From NCBI GenBank assembly GCA_947598485.1, contig CANQFJ010000017.1, positions 1 to 37,842 of the forward strand: a stretch of 37,842 bases of DNA, read 5' to 3'. Positions 1-10,106 of the stretch are shown piece by piece. The translations under genes were made by a program, and so were the position numbers. Origin of the DNA: an uncultured Bacilli bacterium. Lineage in GTDB: Bacteria > Bacillota_I > Bacilli_A > RF39 > UBA660. Position 1 is the stretch's first letter. Every line of letters starts with the position of its first letter. Under the pieces are notes generated by a model, which did no database searches, had not been told where the DNA came from, and saw nothing but the letters and a program-made list of their open reading frames with translations.

Positions 1-101
1 TTATATATTTTTACCGAAATAAGTCTGCTTTTTGAGAAACTTTTAGAAAAAAATGAATTTACTCTAAAAATTTACGTAAATTTTTCTTAATATTTACAAA
101 A

Positions 102-524
102 TTATCTTGTTATACCCGTAAGACCTTCTAAATAATTTCTTTCTTTTAATGCATTTGTTACATTGAACTCATATAAAGCATCTAAATATTCACTTCCAAA
201 TTTTCGAGTCAAATATTCTCTTAAAATATTAGAAAAATCTCTGTTAGGCCTTTCATTGTCATATGATACCAAGAAGAAGTCGGAAACAGCATAAATACTA
301 TATACCCCTCTTTTTTGAAAAGTAATTGCTCTTTTAGATTCATAACCATTTTTTATAGGAGTTCTTTGGCCATAAAAGGCTATCCATCTTTGACCGGCCT
401 CTATAAAACTAGTTTCTCTACTGACACTATCGACCATCGATTTATCATAGTATTTTACTAAAGATGAATTACATAGATTTATTAGATTGACAAGATCAGT
501 ATCATCTAGTTTTTCGATAAACAT
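102..524 (-). CDS. Hypothetical protein, tandem paralogue of 526..927
   Basis: 140 aa ORF; N-terminus (MFIEKLDDTDLVNLINLCN) and C-terminus (EYLDALYEFNVTNALKERNYLEGLTGITR) match the neighbouring ORF. Confidence 0.8.
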   Translation of the reverse strand: MFIEKLDDTDLVNLINLCNSSLVKYYDKSMVDSVSRETSFIEAGQRWIAFYGQRTPIKNGYESKRAITFQKRGVYSIYAVSDFFLVSYDNERPNRDFSNILREYLTRKFGSEYLDALYEFNVTNALKERNYLEGLTGITR

Positions 525-525
525 C

Positions 526-927
526 TTATCTTGTTATACCTATTTTGGCCTCTAATGCTTTTCTTTCTGCTAAAGCATTAGCAATATTATGCTCATATAG
601 GCTATCTAAGTACTCTGTTCCAAATTTTTTGGCCATATATTCTCTGAAAATAGGTGTGCAATCTCTTTGCGCCGTAAATGGTTCGCATGAAGCCATCCAA
701 AAATCAGTCGCTTTATATTGCCCAATGAATTTAGGCACATCTCCTCTTCTAACTCCTCTAAGCCAATAGTATCTTTCTCCACTTTCAAGGCATCTATCAT
801 CTTCATTTGATATTAATACCAAATCTATAGTATCGTTTAAATCTATACCTGCAAAATAATTTTCTGTCCCATTACACAAATTGACTAAATCGACAAAGTC
901 TTCATCACTAAGTCTATCTAAAAACAT
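526..927 (-). CDS. Hypothetical protein, tandem paralogue of 102..524
   Basis: Start moved to MFLDRLSDEDF, downstream of AAGGAGG; the track start at 948 lies upstream of the SD. Confidence 0.8.
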   Translation of the reverse strand: MFLDRLSDEDFVDLVNLCNGTENYFAGIDLNDTIDLVLISNEDDRCLESGERYYWLRGVRRGDVPKFIGQYKATDFWMASCEPFTAQRDCTPIFREYMAKKFGTEYLDSLYEHNIANALAERKALEAKIGITR

Positions 928-931
928 AAAA

Positions 932-977
932 AAACCTCCTTGTAACAAACATAGAATATTATATTACAAAAAGGTTT
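932..977 (-). terminator. Hairpin after glyQS, followed by a T-run; the 3' arm contains the SD of 526..927
   Basis: Minus strand AAACCTTTTTGTAA / TTACAAGGAGGTTT (14 bp, two G-U pairs), 18-nt loop, then TTTTTTT. Confidence 0.65.
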
Positions 978-983
978 AGATTA

Positions 984-2360
984 CTAGAATTTAATTCTAT
1001 CTTCAACAAATTTTATTACTTCGTCTACGTTTAATGTTTCTTGTTCCATAGTATCACGATTTCTGATAGTTACAGTATTATTGTTTAGAGTATCATCATC
1101 GATTGTAATACAATATGGTGTTCCACAAGCATCCGCTCTACGATATCTTTTACCTATAGTTCCGCTTTCATCATAGCTTGTCATAAAGCTTTTAGATAGC
1201 ATGTTATATATTTCCATGGCTTTTTCACTATGATTTTTCTTAATAAGAGGAAGTACAGCAACTTTAATTGGTGCAAGATAAGGACTAAGTTTTAATACTT
1301 CTCTTTCTTCGCCATTTTCTAAAGTTTCTTTATGATAAGCTTCACACAATAACGCTAAAACAGTTCTACCTACACCATAAGTAGATTCAACAATATATGG
1401 TGTATATTTTTCATTCGTTTCAGGATCTAAATATTTTTGAGGTACACCACTATATTCTTCATGTCTTGTTAAATCATAATCAGTTCGATCATGAGTACCA
1501 TTTATTTCACCCCAGCCAAAAGGGAACTTATATTCAATATCACAGGCTGCAGCCGCATAGAAAGCTAGTTTTTCATGGTCATGAAATCTAAGTTTTTCTT
1601 CCGGTAAGCCTAAATCCATAAAGAATTTTTTACCATAATCTTTAAAGTATTCATAGAATTTTAAATCATCGCCTTTTTTACAAAAAGTTTGATACTCCAT
1701 TTGTTCAAATTCAATAGTTCTAAAAATAAAATTTCCAGGAGTAATTTCATTTCTAAAGGCTTTACCAATTTGACCTATACTAAATGGAATTTTAGCCCTC
1801 ATACTTCTTTGCACATTTAAAAAGTTAACATATTCTCCTTGAGCATTTTCTGGTCTTAAGTAAACTACCGATTTATTATCTTTAGTTACTCCTCGATATG
1901 TTTCAAACATTAATTTAAATTGACGAATATCCGTAAAATCACACTTACCGCATTTTGGACATGGAATATTATTTGTTTTAATATAATTTAATAATTCTTC
2001 ATTGGTCATCTTATCGCCTATAGAACTATTAGTAAAATCATTAACTAAATTGTCGGCACGATATCTTGTTTTACAATGACGGCAATCTGTTAAAGGGTCA
2101 GCAAAGGAATCAACATGTCCTGAAGCCTCCCATACTCTTGGGTGCATCAAAATATCTGCATCAAGTTCATAGGCGTTTGGCCTTTCTTGGATAAACCTTT
2201 TACGCCAAGCATCTTTTAAATTGTTTTTAAGTCTTGAACCTAAAGGACCATAATCCCAAGTATTAGCAAGTCCTCCGTATATATCGCTACCTTGAAATAT
2301 GTAACCATACGCCTTACAAAAATTGACCATATCTTCCATTTTAAATTCTTTTTCTTCCAT
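984..2360 (-). CDS. glyQS: Glycyl-tRNA synthetase (single-chain type)
   Basis: 458 aa; class II aaRS motifs (YGPLGSRLKNNL, RPENAQGEYVNF, ESTYGVGRTVLALL). Confidence 0.97.
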   Translation of the reverse strand: MEEKEFKMEDMVNFCKAYGYIFQGSDIYGGLANTWDYGPLGSRLKNNLKDAWRKRFIQERPNAYELDADILMHPRVWEASGHVDSFADPLTDCRHCKTRYRADNLVNDFTNSSIGDKMTNEELLNYIKTNNIPCPKCGKCDFTDIRQFKLMFETYRGVTKDNKSVVYLRPENAQGEYVNFLNVQRSMRAKIPFSIGQIGKAFRNEITPGNFIFRTIEFEQMEYQTFCKKGDDLKFYEYFKDYGKKFFMDLGLPEEKLRFHDHEKLAFYAAAACDIEYKFPFGWGEINGTHDRTDYDLTRHEEYSGVPQKYLDPETNEKYTPYIVESTYGVGRTVLALLCEAYHKETLENGEEREVLKLSPYLAPIKVAVLPLIKKNHSEKAMEIYNMLSKSFMTSYDESGTIGKRYRRADACGTPYCITIDDDTLNNNTVTIRNRDTMEQETLNVDEVIKFVEDRIKF

Positions 2361-2365
2361 AAAAT

Positions 2366-2520
2366 CCTCCTTAAAATAAAAAATCCTTCAGTTAAATACT
2401 TAGGGACGAAAATCATTTCCGCGGTTCCACCCTAATTATTCACTAAGGAATCTCTTTTAATATTATATAGCTCTTGGTTTGCCAAACCCGTCATCACTTG
2501 TATGAACTAATGTTATCACT
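2366..2520 (-). promoter_or_regulatory. T-box leader of glyQS
   Basis: Minus strand AGGGTGGAACCGCG (2420-2433), followed by a terminator-type inverted repeat (TCCTTAGT..TTAGGG / CCCTAAG..ACTGAAGGA) and a T-run just upstream of glyQS. Confidence 0.92.
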
Positions 2521-2549
2521 AAAACTCTAAATTTGCAAGAACTAATCAA

Positions 2550-3450
2550 TTAACAATTATGCTTTAATTCTTGAGCAACTTTCTCTACTATATCTATATC
2601 AACATTTGCTAGCTTAACTATCTCTTTTATTTCCATCCCATTTTGAAGCATATTCCTAATAATCAATTTTATTCCATCGTTTTGTCCTTCTTTACGACCT
2701 TCTTTGCGGCCTTGTTCAAGTCCTTCTATACGTCCTGCCTTTAAGCCATTTTCTCTAGCTACCTTTTTCATTGTATTTAATATCATTCTATCGTCTTCTT
2801 CAGGTGTCAAAAATGATATTCCTCCGGGATTTAATCTCCCCAATCTTTCTGCTAAACTTTCCATAAACTTATCATCTCCTTTATTTTCTTCTATTTCATT
2901 TACTGTCATATCTAATGCCGCAAAATGTCTTACATCTTCACTTTTATCTCCAGTATAGTATAGTTTTTTAGCTTTATTTATGTTTACTTCATACATTTTT
3001 ATATTACTTATTCGCTCTTTTTGTTCACTACTTTGGATCTTATATTCTTCTATTAAATTATATTTTTTACCTAAGCCCATTGTTAGATTAATGCTTATAT
3101 ATTCTTTGTTTAATTTATACTCTTCACCAACTTGATGATCAAGAAGTATTACACCTGAAAAATATACAAAGTTTCTAAATATAGTTATTTTCGAAGGACT
3201 AGAATTTAATTCAATATGAATTAATCCTTCTTTAGCTTTGACAAGTAAATCGATTATTTTAGTTCTTTCCGTTACACTTATTTTAGCAAGTTCACTATTT
3301 TGGTATTCAATTATTTCAACATTTCTTTTAAGAATGTCTTTTAGTAAAGTTTCTAATAGCACCGCCCCTTTTTTGGTGCCAAATATAGTTTTAAAAGCTA
3401 CATCATTTATAGGTTTTCATTTTGTCTTATCGATAGCTGCCCTATTATTC
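2550..3450 (-). pseudogene. Rpn family recombination-promoting nuclease/putative transposase with an in-frame TGA near the N-terminus
   Basis: Conceptual product MNNRAAIDKTK*KPINDVAFKTIFGTKKGAVLLETLLKDILKR...; the track ORF (2550..3362) starts at a GTG downstream of the conserved KPxNDxxFKxIFG motif. Confidence 0.75.
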
Positions 3451-3618
3451 ATAAATCATTTAAATTACTTATCAGAAATTCTCCTTTCTATAAAGGTATA
3501 AAGTACTCATAATTTATCCCTCTATTATTATATATACCCGATAAAAGTCAAATTTCCTTTTTTTCTGTTTAAATTTTTTTAAAAAATAAAAAAGATATTA
3601 AGACAATTGTACAAAGTC

Positions 3619-4341
3619 TTATAATAAATTTTCTATAAATTTCTTACTTTGTAAATATAAACCGGTAAAAGATTCGTAATAATCTGTTATAAATTTATCA
3701 ATTATTTTTTTATATTTATCATCAACATTTATTTTATTAATACTTGCTATATCAACGTAATAATACATTCTTATAAGCTGAATTATTTTTTTATCAAGAA
3801 TAGGCTCATTTTGATAACAATTTTTACAAATGAGACCACCATAAGAAGCATCTATTGTTACAATTTGGGTTTTATTTCCGCATCTGATACACTCATCCAA
3901 ATTAAGCCCCACGCCCAAAAGAGGTAAACATTTAAGCTCTAAGACATTCGTAATAATCAAAGGGTCTAAACCATTTTCAATTTTTATAAGGCTTTGCAGT
4001 AAAAAATCAAACACATCTTCATCTGTTTGCTTTACAACTTGACTTATAAGTTCACATAAATATGTAGCAAAACTTATTTTAGTTAAGTCACTATGTATTT
4101 CTTTCCACATATTTTTAACATCAACGTTTTTTAAAGTAGAAAGTTTACCTTCTTTATAATAAATCGAAAATATCCCATATGTAAGAATTTGGGTAGACGC
4201 TCTAAGCGAAGATTTCATACTTTTAGCGCCTTTGCACATAATGCCAATAAGTCCTTTTTCTTTACTCAATATATTAATAATTTTACTCGTTTCACCATAT
4301 GGTGATTCACTTAATACTATTCCTTCAACTTCTATTATCAT
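3619..4341 (-). CDS. recO: DNA repair protein RecO
   Basis: MIIEVEGIVLSESPYGETSKIINILSKEKGLIGIMCKGAK N-terminus; CxxC..CxxC motif; lies between era and glyQS as in Bacillota. Confidence 0.93.
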   Translation of the reverse strand: MIIEVEGIVLSESPYGETSKIINILSKEKGLIGIMCKGAKSMKSSLRASTQILTYGIFSIYYKEGKLSTLKNVDVKNMWKEIHSDLTKISFATYLCELISQVVKQTDEDVFDFLLQSLIKIENGLDPLIITNVLELKCLPLLGVGLNLDECIRCGNKTQIVTIDASYGGLICKNCYQNEPILDKKIIQLIRMYYYVDIASINKINVDDKYKKIIDKFITDYYESFTGLYLQSKKFIENLL

Positions 4342-4388
4342 ACTCCATATCTCCGCCAAATATTATACCATCCTCTTTTTAATAAATG

Positions 4389-6332
4389 CTATCCAATGTA
4401 TTTATAATAATTCTCTGTCATAATTAATCTACTCATATTAATTTTATTATTAACTATGTTATTCATATTGCTAACATAATCTTTAGGTATTTTCGTATTT
4501 TCCTTAGGAACAAATTTAGATGTTGAAGAGTAATATGTTCCATAATCACTTACCCAAGAATTATTGCCAAATATAGCTAAACCTGGAGTTGTGCTTAAAA
4601 TATCCTTGCCTATAATAAGCCTAGAATCATACTCTAAGCCAAATACATTATAAATAGTAGGTAAAACATCTATTTGACTACCAACTTTTTCAACCTTAAC
4701 TTTATCCATTTTATTATTCCACAAAATAAAATTACTATGATTTATTTCCACCACAAAATCTTTGGTATTTTTAGTTATGCTATTAATGTCATCTTCGGAC
4801 AATAAATAAGGATAATGGTCTCCTACTAAGGCAATAACAGTATCATCTAATTTACCACTTTTTTCTAATTTTTTTAGCAAAGATTCCAATGCCCTATCGA
4901 GTTCAATTTGACTAGCTATATAAGCTTTTGCATTTTCAGAATAGTTTAAATTATCAACTAGTTCTTTATTTTTTTGACTTATCTCATTACCACTCCAAGA
5001 ATAACCACCATGGCCACTTACAGTAACATAATATGTAAAAAAAGGTTTATCACTATTTATGTAATCATCAAAAGTTGAATTGATTAGTTCAACATCACTC
5101 TCAGGCCATGAATCACAATTTATCCTCTTTTCTAGGCCATTACCACAGCCTAAATAATTATTAAAACCTAAAGCGGATAAATATAGATTACGATCTTGAA
5201 ACGTATAAATATGATTATGGTAAGCAAAAGTATTATAACCACCATTTTTAAACATATTAGCAATACCAAATGGAAAAGCATTCTTTCCGTTTCTCCAAGG
5301 TGATAAAAAGCTTGATGATGCAACCAAACCCGTTAATTCTTGAAACTCTCCGCCTATTGTACTACTGATAGTAGGTGTATAAAAGTTTGAAAATACAAAT
5401 CCACTATTTACCAATTTATATAAAGTTGGGGTTAACTTTTTATCTACAGCTATTTCATTAAAACTTTCAGCCATAAATAAAATTAAATTTTTATTTTTAA
5501 AAAAGCCCGTATACTCATTTTGTAATGTTCCTGGATCATTTTTAAAGTATTCATGCATCATTTTTATGGTACCACTGCTTTTAGCAATCAAATCATCAAA
5601 TTGAATATCTAAATTATTATATTTATAATTTTTATCGCTATTGTCATTATTTAATCCATTATTAATATTTGATGCCGTAGGGTCTATATTTGTGTCAAAG
5701 CCAATAAAGTATCTTACTAAATCAATAAACATTGTATGAGCTACCCCAAGTCTTTTTAAACTAAGTTCAACATTATGAGTATTATAAAATAAATTATAGG
5801 CAGAATAATAATCATCTTTATTAATATTTAAACTTAGTAAAAATAATCCATATACAGCAAGTGTTAAAGGAATAAGCAATAAATTTTTCGTAAATTTAAT
5901 AGAATTAGTACTAATTTTTTTATTTATAAATGCTACTATAACCATTGGCAAGAAAACAATTAATAAGTAAATAAAATTGTGAATAATTAATTTTATGGTT
6001 TCACCCGAAAAAGTTAAAACCTGATCTATAGTACGCAGAAGAGAAAAATCAAAATAAAAATTAAAAATATTATGAACTAATATTTGGATAGCAAAAAATA
6101 AACTTATTATACCTATAAATATAAACATCAATATTTTATTAATCTTGCTAGAAAATAAAGATGTTAAAAATTTGCAAGCCAAAGACAAGGCAATAATATA
6201 TAGTAAATTATTTACTAGGTTCCATGAAAAGATACTATGAGCATTTATTTTAAATACAATTTCTAAATAGCAAAAAACAAGAAAATAAATAAACAAAGAA
6301 TCTATTTTTTGAGAATGTTTTAATCTTTTCAT
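4389..6332 (-). CDS. LTA synthase-like membrane sulfatase-fold protein
   Basis: N-terminal TM helices and an extracellular alkaline-phosphatase-fold domain (NLILFMAESFNE, SSTIGGEFQELTGL, ALVGDHYPYL). Confidence 0.85.
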   Translation of the reverse strand: MKRLKHSQKIDSLFIYFLVFCYLEIVFKINAHSIFSWNLVNNLLYIIALSLACKFLTSLFSSKINKILMFIFIGIISLFFAIQILVHNIFNFYFDFSLLRTIDQVLTFSGETIKLIIHNFIYLLIVFLPMVIVAFINKKISTNSIKFTKNLLLIPLTLAVYGLFLLSLNINKDDYYSAYNLFYNTHNVELSLKRLGVAHTMFIDLVRYFIGFDTNIDPTASNINNGLNNDNSDKNYKYNNLDIQFDDLIAKSSGTIKMMHEYFKNDPGTLQNEYTGFFKNKNLILFMAESFNEIAVDKKLTPTLYKLVNSGFVFSNFYTPTISSTIGGEFQELTGLVASSSFLSPWRNGKNAFPFGIANMFKNGGYNTFAYHNHIYTFQDRNLYLSALGFNNYLGCGNGLEKRINCDSWPESDVELINSTFDDYINSDKPFFTYYVTVSGHGGYSWSGNEISQKNKELVDNLNYSENAKAYIASQIELDRALESLLKKLEKSGKLDDTVIALVGDHYPYLLSEDDINSITKNTKDFVVEINHSNFILWNNKMDKVKVEKVGSQIDVLPTIYNVFGLEYDSRLIIGKDILSTTPGLAIFGNNSWVSDYGTYYSSTSKFVPKENTKIPKDYVSNMNNIVNNKINMSRLIMTENYYKYIG

Positions 6333-6497
6333 AATTCACCACTACTAATTATAATTATAGCAATATTATTTAATGTTGTAACTATTATTTAAACTAATTT
6401 ATATTTGCAAAATTTAGTTTTTTTCGATGTTTATAATACCCCACTTTTAAAATTTTATAGTATATTTTTGTTTTAAGATAAATCAAAAAAAGAAAGA

Positions 6498-6587
6498 CTA
6501 TTCTTCATCGTCTTTCTTTTTATATTCCAAATAATCCTCTATCTTGCCACTTTCTTTAAACTTTTCCCAAGCTTCTTTTTTATTCAT
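6498..6587 (-). CDS. yqzL: YqzL-like small protein (29 aa), not in the ORF track
   Basis: MNKKEAWEKFKESGKIEDYLEYKKKDDEE, preceded by an SD-like AAGGAAA; yqzL lies between era and recO in Bacillus. Confidence 0.6.
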   Translation of the reverse strand: MNKKEAWEKFKESGKIEDYLEYKKKDDEE

Positions 6588-6631
6588 ATCATTTTTCCTT
6601 TCAACATAATTATGTGATAGGAAAACAAATT

Positions 6632-7516
6632 TTATTCATTATTAACGTAACCTAGTTCTAATAAATATTTTTCTTTATCCTTCCAGTTCTTTATTGTTTT
6701 AACATAAAGTTCAAGATATACTTTTTTATTTACCATTTTTTCAATTTCTTCTCTAGCTAAAATGCCTACTTTTTTAAGGCGATTACCATTTTTACCTATA
6801 ACTATTTTCTTTATTGAATCTCTGTCTACTATGATGTCTACCAATATATTAACAATATCTTTTTTTTCTTCATAGCCCGTGCAAGTGCAAGCAATAGAGT
6901 GAGGCACCTCATCAATTGTATCATTTAAAAGCTTTTCTCTGACGATTTCTCCTACCATAAAGCTCATAGAGTTTGTAGTTATATAATCATCATCAAAATA
7001 CTTAACATCATCTTTTAGGTATTTTTTAATAACCTTTAATAAAACATCAGTATTATCGCTAGTTTGAGCCGATACTGGTACAATGTCACTAAAAGAATAT
7101 AAATCTTTATAATCAAGAATAGTTTTCATTATTTCTTCTTCACGCATTTGATCAATTTTATTGATTACTAAAACCACTGGAGTTTCTACCTTTTTTAACA
7201 TTTCGATTATATACCGATCTCCAGGTCCTATCCCTTTTTTACCATCTACTACCAATAAGACACAATCAACATCTTTAATTTGTTCTAAAGATTGCTTATT
7301 CAAGGCTCTGCCAAGTTTATTTAAAGGCTTAGCAATTCCTGGGGTATCTACAAATACAATTTGTAAATCCTTTTCATTATAAATTCCTTGAATAATATTT
7401 CTGGTTGTGCCGGCTTTATCGGATGTGATAGCAATTTTGTTCAATATAAGGGTATTTAATAAAGTGCTTTTTCCAACGTTAGGTCTACCTATTAAACTTA
7501 CAAAACCGCTTGTCAT
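6632..7516 (-). CDS. era: GTPase Era
   Basis: GRPNVGKST, DTPG, NKID motifs and C-terminal KH domain (VIGKNGNRLKKVG). Confidence 0.97.
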   Translation of the reverse strand: MTSGFVSLIGRPNVGKSTLLNTLILNKIAITSDKAGTTRNIIQGIYNEKDLQIVFVDTPGIAKPLNKLGRALNKQSLEQIKDVDCVLLVVDGKKGIGPGDRYIIEMLKKVETPVVLVINKIDQMREEEIMKTILDYKDLYSFSDIVPVSAQTSDNTDVLLKVIKKYLKDDVKYFDDDYITTNSMSFMVGEIVREKLLNDTIDEVPHSIACTCTGYEEKKDIVNILVDIIVDRDSIKKIVIGKNGNRLKKVGILAREEIEKMVNKKVYLELYVKTIKNWKDKEKYLLELGYVNNE

Positions 7517-7526
7517 ACTTCCCCCT

Positions 7527-7931
7527 CTATTTAAAAAGTTCTATTATATAAGGTATAAATATTACAGCATTGGCCGCAACAGCTAAAAATGTTGAAATAC
7601 AAGTTGCTGCACTGCCACAGTCTTTTGCTGCCCCTGCTAAGGGGTTATATTCAGGACATACCATATCCACTATACACTCAAGAGCGGTATTTAATGATTC
7701 AATAACCATAATCAAAAAAATGCTTCCTAAAGTTAATAGCCATTCAAAAGCCGTAATATGAAAGAAAATACCAACTCCTATAGCCGCGACTAACGCAATT
7801 GTTTCAAATATAAAACTTGTTTCATTTTTAAAGCAATACGCAAGCCCTTGAAATGAATATTTAAATTTATTTAAGACATCCTTAATTGGACCTTTTTTTC
7901 TAGTTTCTTCGTTTCGTTTCACTGTATTCAT
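7527..7931 (-). CDS. dgkA: Diacylglycerol/undecaprenol kinase family
   Basis: ESLNTALECIVDMV and KDCGSAA motifs; adjacent to ybeY and era. Confidence 0.92.
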   Translation of the reverse strand: MNTVKRNEETRKKGPIKDVLNKFKYSFQGLAYCFKNETSFIFETIALVAAIGVGIFFHITAFEWLLTLGSIFLIMVIESLNTALECIVDMVCPEYNPLAGAAKDCGSAATCISTFLAVAANAVIFIPYIIELFK

Positions 7932-8349
7932 TTAATACCAACTCCTGTTTTGCAAACATTACTTCTTCGTCTTCTTTTTTCATATGATCATACCCAAGTA
8001 AATGTAGCAGCCCATGAACTCCTAAAAAAGCTAGTTCTCTTGTTTCGGTATGTCCATATTCTTTAGCTTGCTGTTTCATTCTAGGAATACATATATATAT
8101 TTCTCCCAAAATTCTAGTATTATTATACACCCTTTTATCATTATCTTCAAAAGCGAAAGATATAACATCAGTAACTTTATCTTTACCCCGATAATCGCGA
8201 TTAATGTTTTGAATCTTTTGTTCATCAACAAGTACCACACTAAAAAAAGCATTTTTTACTTTTTCCATTTTTAAAGTGGACTTAAATACTTTATTTAATA
8301 TTTTATAGTCTTTATAACCATATTCATCAATTATTTCAAATTTATTCAT
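7900..8349 (-). CDS. ybeY: Endoribonuclease YbeY
   Basis: Zinc-binding motif HGLLHLLGYDH. Confidence 0.96.
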   Translation of the reverse strand: MNKFEIIDEYGYKDYKILNKVFKSTLKMEKVKNAFFSVVLVDEQKIQNINRDYRGKDKVTDVISFAFEDNDKRVYNNTRILGEIYICIPRMKQQAKEYGHTETRELAFLGVHGLLHLLGYDHMKKEDEEVMFAKQELVLNEYSETKRRN

Positions 8350-8350
8350 T

Positions 8351-8977
8351 TTAAACCAATCCCCATGCTCCTAAAACAGATAAAATCAAAACCACTAATA
8401 TTATAATACAAACTAAATTTCTAAGCCAGTCACTTTTTAAAAAATCTGGTAAGTGTCTTTCAATAGCTTGCCATGCCACGTATATTAAAAATCCTATTAT
8501 ACATCCTAGGGTATTTAATAAGATATCATCTACATCAAAACTACGCCCAATTTGAAGTTGAACGAGCTCAATCGTACAACTTACAATTACCGCAATAATA
8601 GTATTTGTCCACATATTTTTAGGTTTAATGTAAGAAGAAACTATATAACCAAAAGGAACAAATAAAATCACATTTCCTAGAACATTAATATAAAATTGAG
8701 TACTAGAAAGCTCATATCTAGTTATTTCTTTAAAAGGAATAATATTAAAGCCTCCATGAGAGCTATTAAAATCCACATTAGTAACTAGCTGATAAAGTAG
8801 TAATAAATAAATAATACCTACTAAAAGCCAGAATTCTTGATATAAATGAAAGTGATCTCGATGAGTTTTAAGATAACCAATTCTAACACATATCAAAGCA
8901 ACACAAACAATTGCAAGAGATGGCCAAAGCGAAGACATACTAGTATTAATTATTTGTTTAAGTGATTCTATCACCAT
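8351..8977 (-). CDS. VanZ family membrane protein
   Basis: NVILFVPFGY and RSFDVDDILLNTLGCIIG motifs. Confidence 0.85.
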   Translation of the reverse strand: MVIESLKQIINTSMSSLWPSLAIVCVALICVRIGYLKTHRDHFHLYQEFWLLVGIIYLLLLYQLVTNVDFNSSHGGFNIIPFKEITRYELSSTQFYINVLGNVILFVPFGYIVSSYIKPKNMWTNTIIAVIVSCTIELVQLQIGRSFDVDDILLNTLGCIIGFLIYVAWQAIERHLPDFLKSDWLRNLVCIIILVVLILSVLGAWGLV

Positions 8978-10106
8978 CTAGCATGGCCTCCTTTTGTGTT
9001 GCAATGTTTTCTTCTGCTACTATAAATATATCTATATCAATTGTACTATCATTTATAGTTTTTTGCAAAACATTTTGTGATATGATTTTTTCGTCATTTT
9101 CTAGGGTTAACTCTATTTTGCTTTGAGCCTCTTTTATCGCCTTATCTTCTGCCTCTTTTATTGTATATTTTTTCTTATTTTTAGTTACTTCTTCGTCTTT
9201 TTGCAAATATACTTTAACGCCTAAAAGATTAAATAATTCTTTTTTCGATGAGGAAAAATTATTCAAACGATTTTTAAATAATTGATAATCTACACCATTA
9301 TAGTTTATTAATATATTATTTCTAATCTTCCCTGTTTTTTCTTTTACAACATAATTAAGGGGAACTTTAACATTGACAGTGTACCATACTTCAGCATAAA
9401 TATTTGCCTTGGCACAGACATTGCCAACAACTTCATCATTTAAATGAATATCTCCACTTACTAAAAGATCGCCCTTTTTAACATAGTCTCCTAAATCAAC
9501 TTGCATTTCCCCCTCTTCTAATTTAATGCTTTTTATAACGCCATCCTTTGTAGAATAAACATGACAATATTCTTTTATATTTTCTTCAGAATTAATAATT
9601 CTCTCTTCAACCCTAACAACATACTTCATACCTTCTTTAGTAATTTCAAGCCAATCTATTTTATCTAAATTATTGTCTCTAATTTTATCTTTTATATTTT
9701 GTAATTCGTCAAAACTTTTGGCTAAATGAAACTTCTTAACTCCATAAGTTTCAAGTTCATCTAAAATTAAATCAACAAGCTTTTCGTTATTATGCAGCAC
9801 CGTTATATCTACAATAAAATGCGAAGAAAAAAACACCAAAAGAGCTGCACAAACTATAGTAGATAAAACTAGCCAATATTTTCTTAAAACTTTTTTAAAA
9901 TATAAAGGCCCAGTATATTTTATTTTTTGAACATTCATTGTTTTAAGATATTTATCTATCTTATCATAATCGCTTGCAAGTATTTTAATGATAATGGCAT
10001 TTTTTTCTTCTTTGACTGCAAACACCTTAACGTTTATTTTATGTAGTTTGATAATGATATTATATTTGTCTTGGTTTTCAAACCTTATAAATAAATAACT
10101 ATTCAT
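8958..10106 (-). CDS. yqfD: Sporulation protein YqfD
   Basis: 382 aa single-TM protein with YqfD-type domain (VRVEERI; DGVIKSIKLEEGEMQVDLGDYVKKGDLLVSG), next to a YqfC-like ORF. Confidence 0.9.
   Translation of the reverse strand: MNSYLFIRFENQDKYNIIIKLHKINVKVFAVKEEKNAIIIKILASDYDKIDKYLKTMNVQKIKYTGPLYFKKVLRKYWLVLSTIVCAALLVFFSSHFIVDITVLHNNEKLVDLILDELETYGVKKFHLAKSFDELQNIKDKIRDNNLDKIDWLEITKEGMKYVVRVEERIINSEENIKEYCHVYSTKDGVIKSIKLEEGEMQVDLGDYVKKGDLLVSGDIHLNDEVVGNVCAKANIYAEVWYTVNVKVPLNYVVKEKTGKIRNNILINYNGVDYQLFKNRLNNFSSSKKELFNLLGVKVYLQKDEEVTKNKKKYTIKEAEDKAIKEAQSKIELTLENDEKIISQNVLQKTINDSTIDIDIFIVAEENIATQKEAMLDGDRIT

Noticed and set aside
545-769. Plus-strand ORFs antisense to confident genes (e.g. 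545..769, 1397..1591, 2704..2958, 7161..7382, 22523..22762, 26409..26729)
   Set aside because: They are mirror ORFs of well supported minus-strand genes, with low-complexity or non-family-like translations and no convincing RBS.
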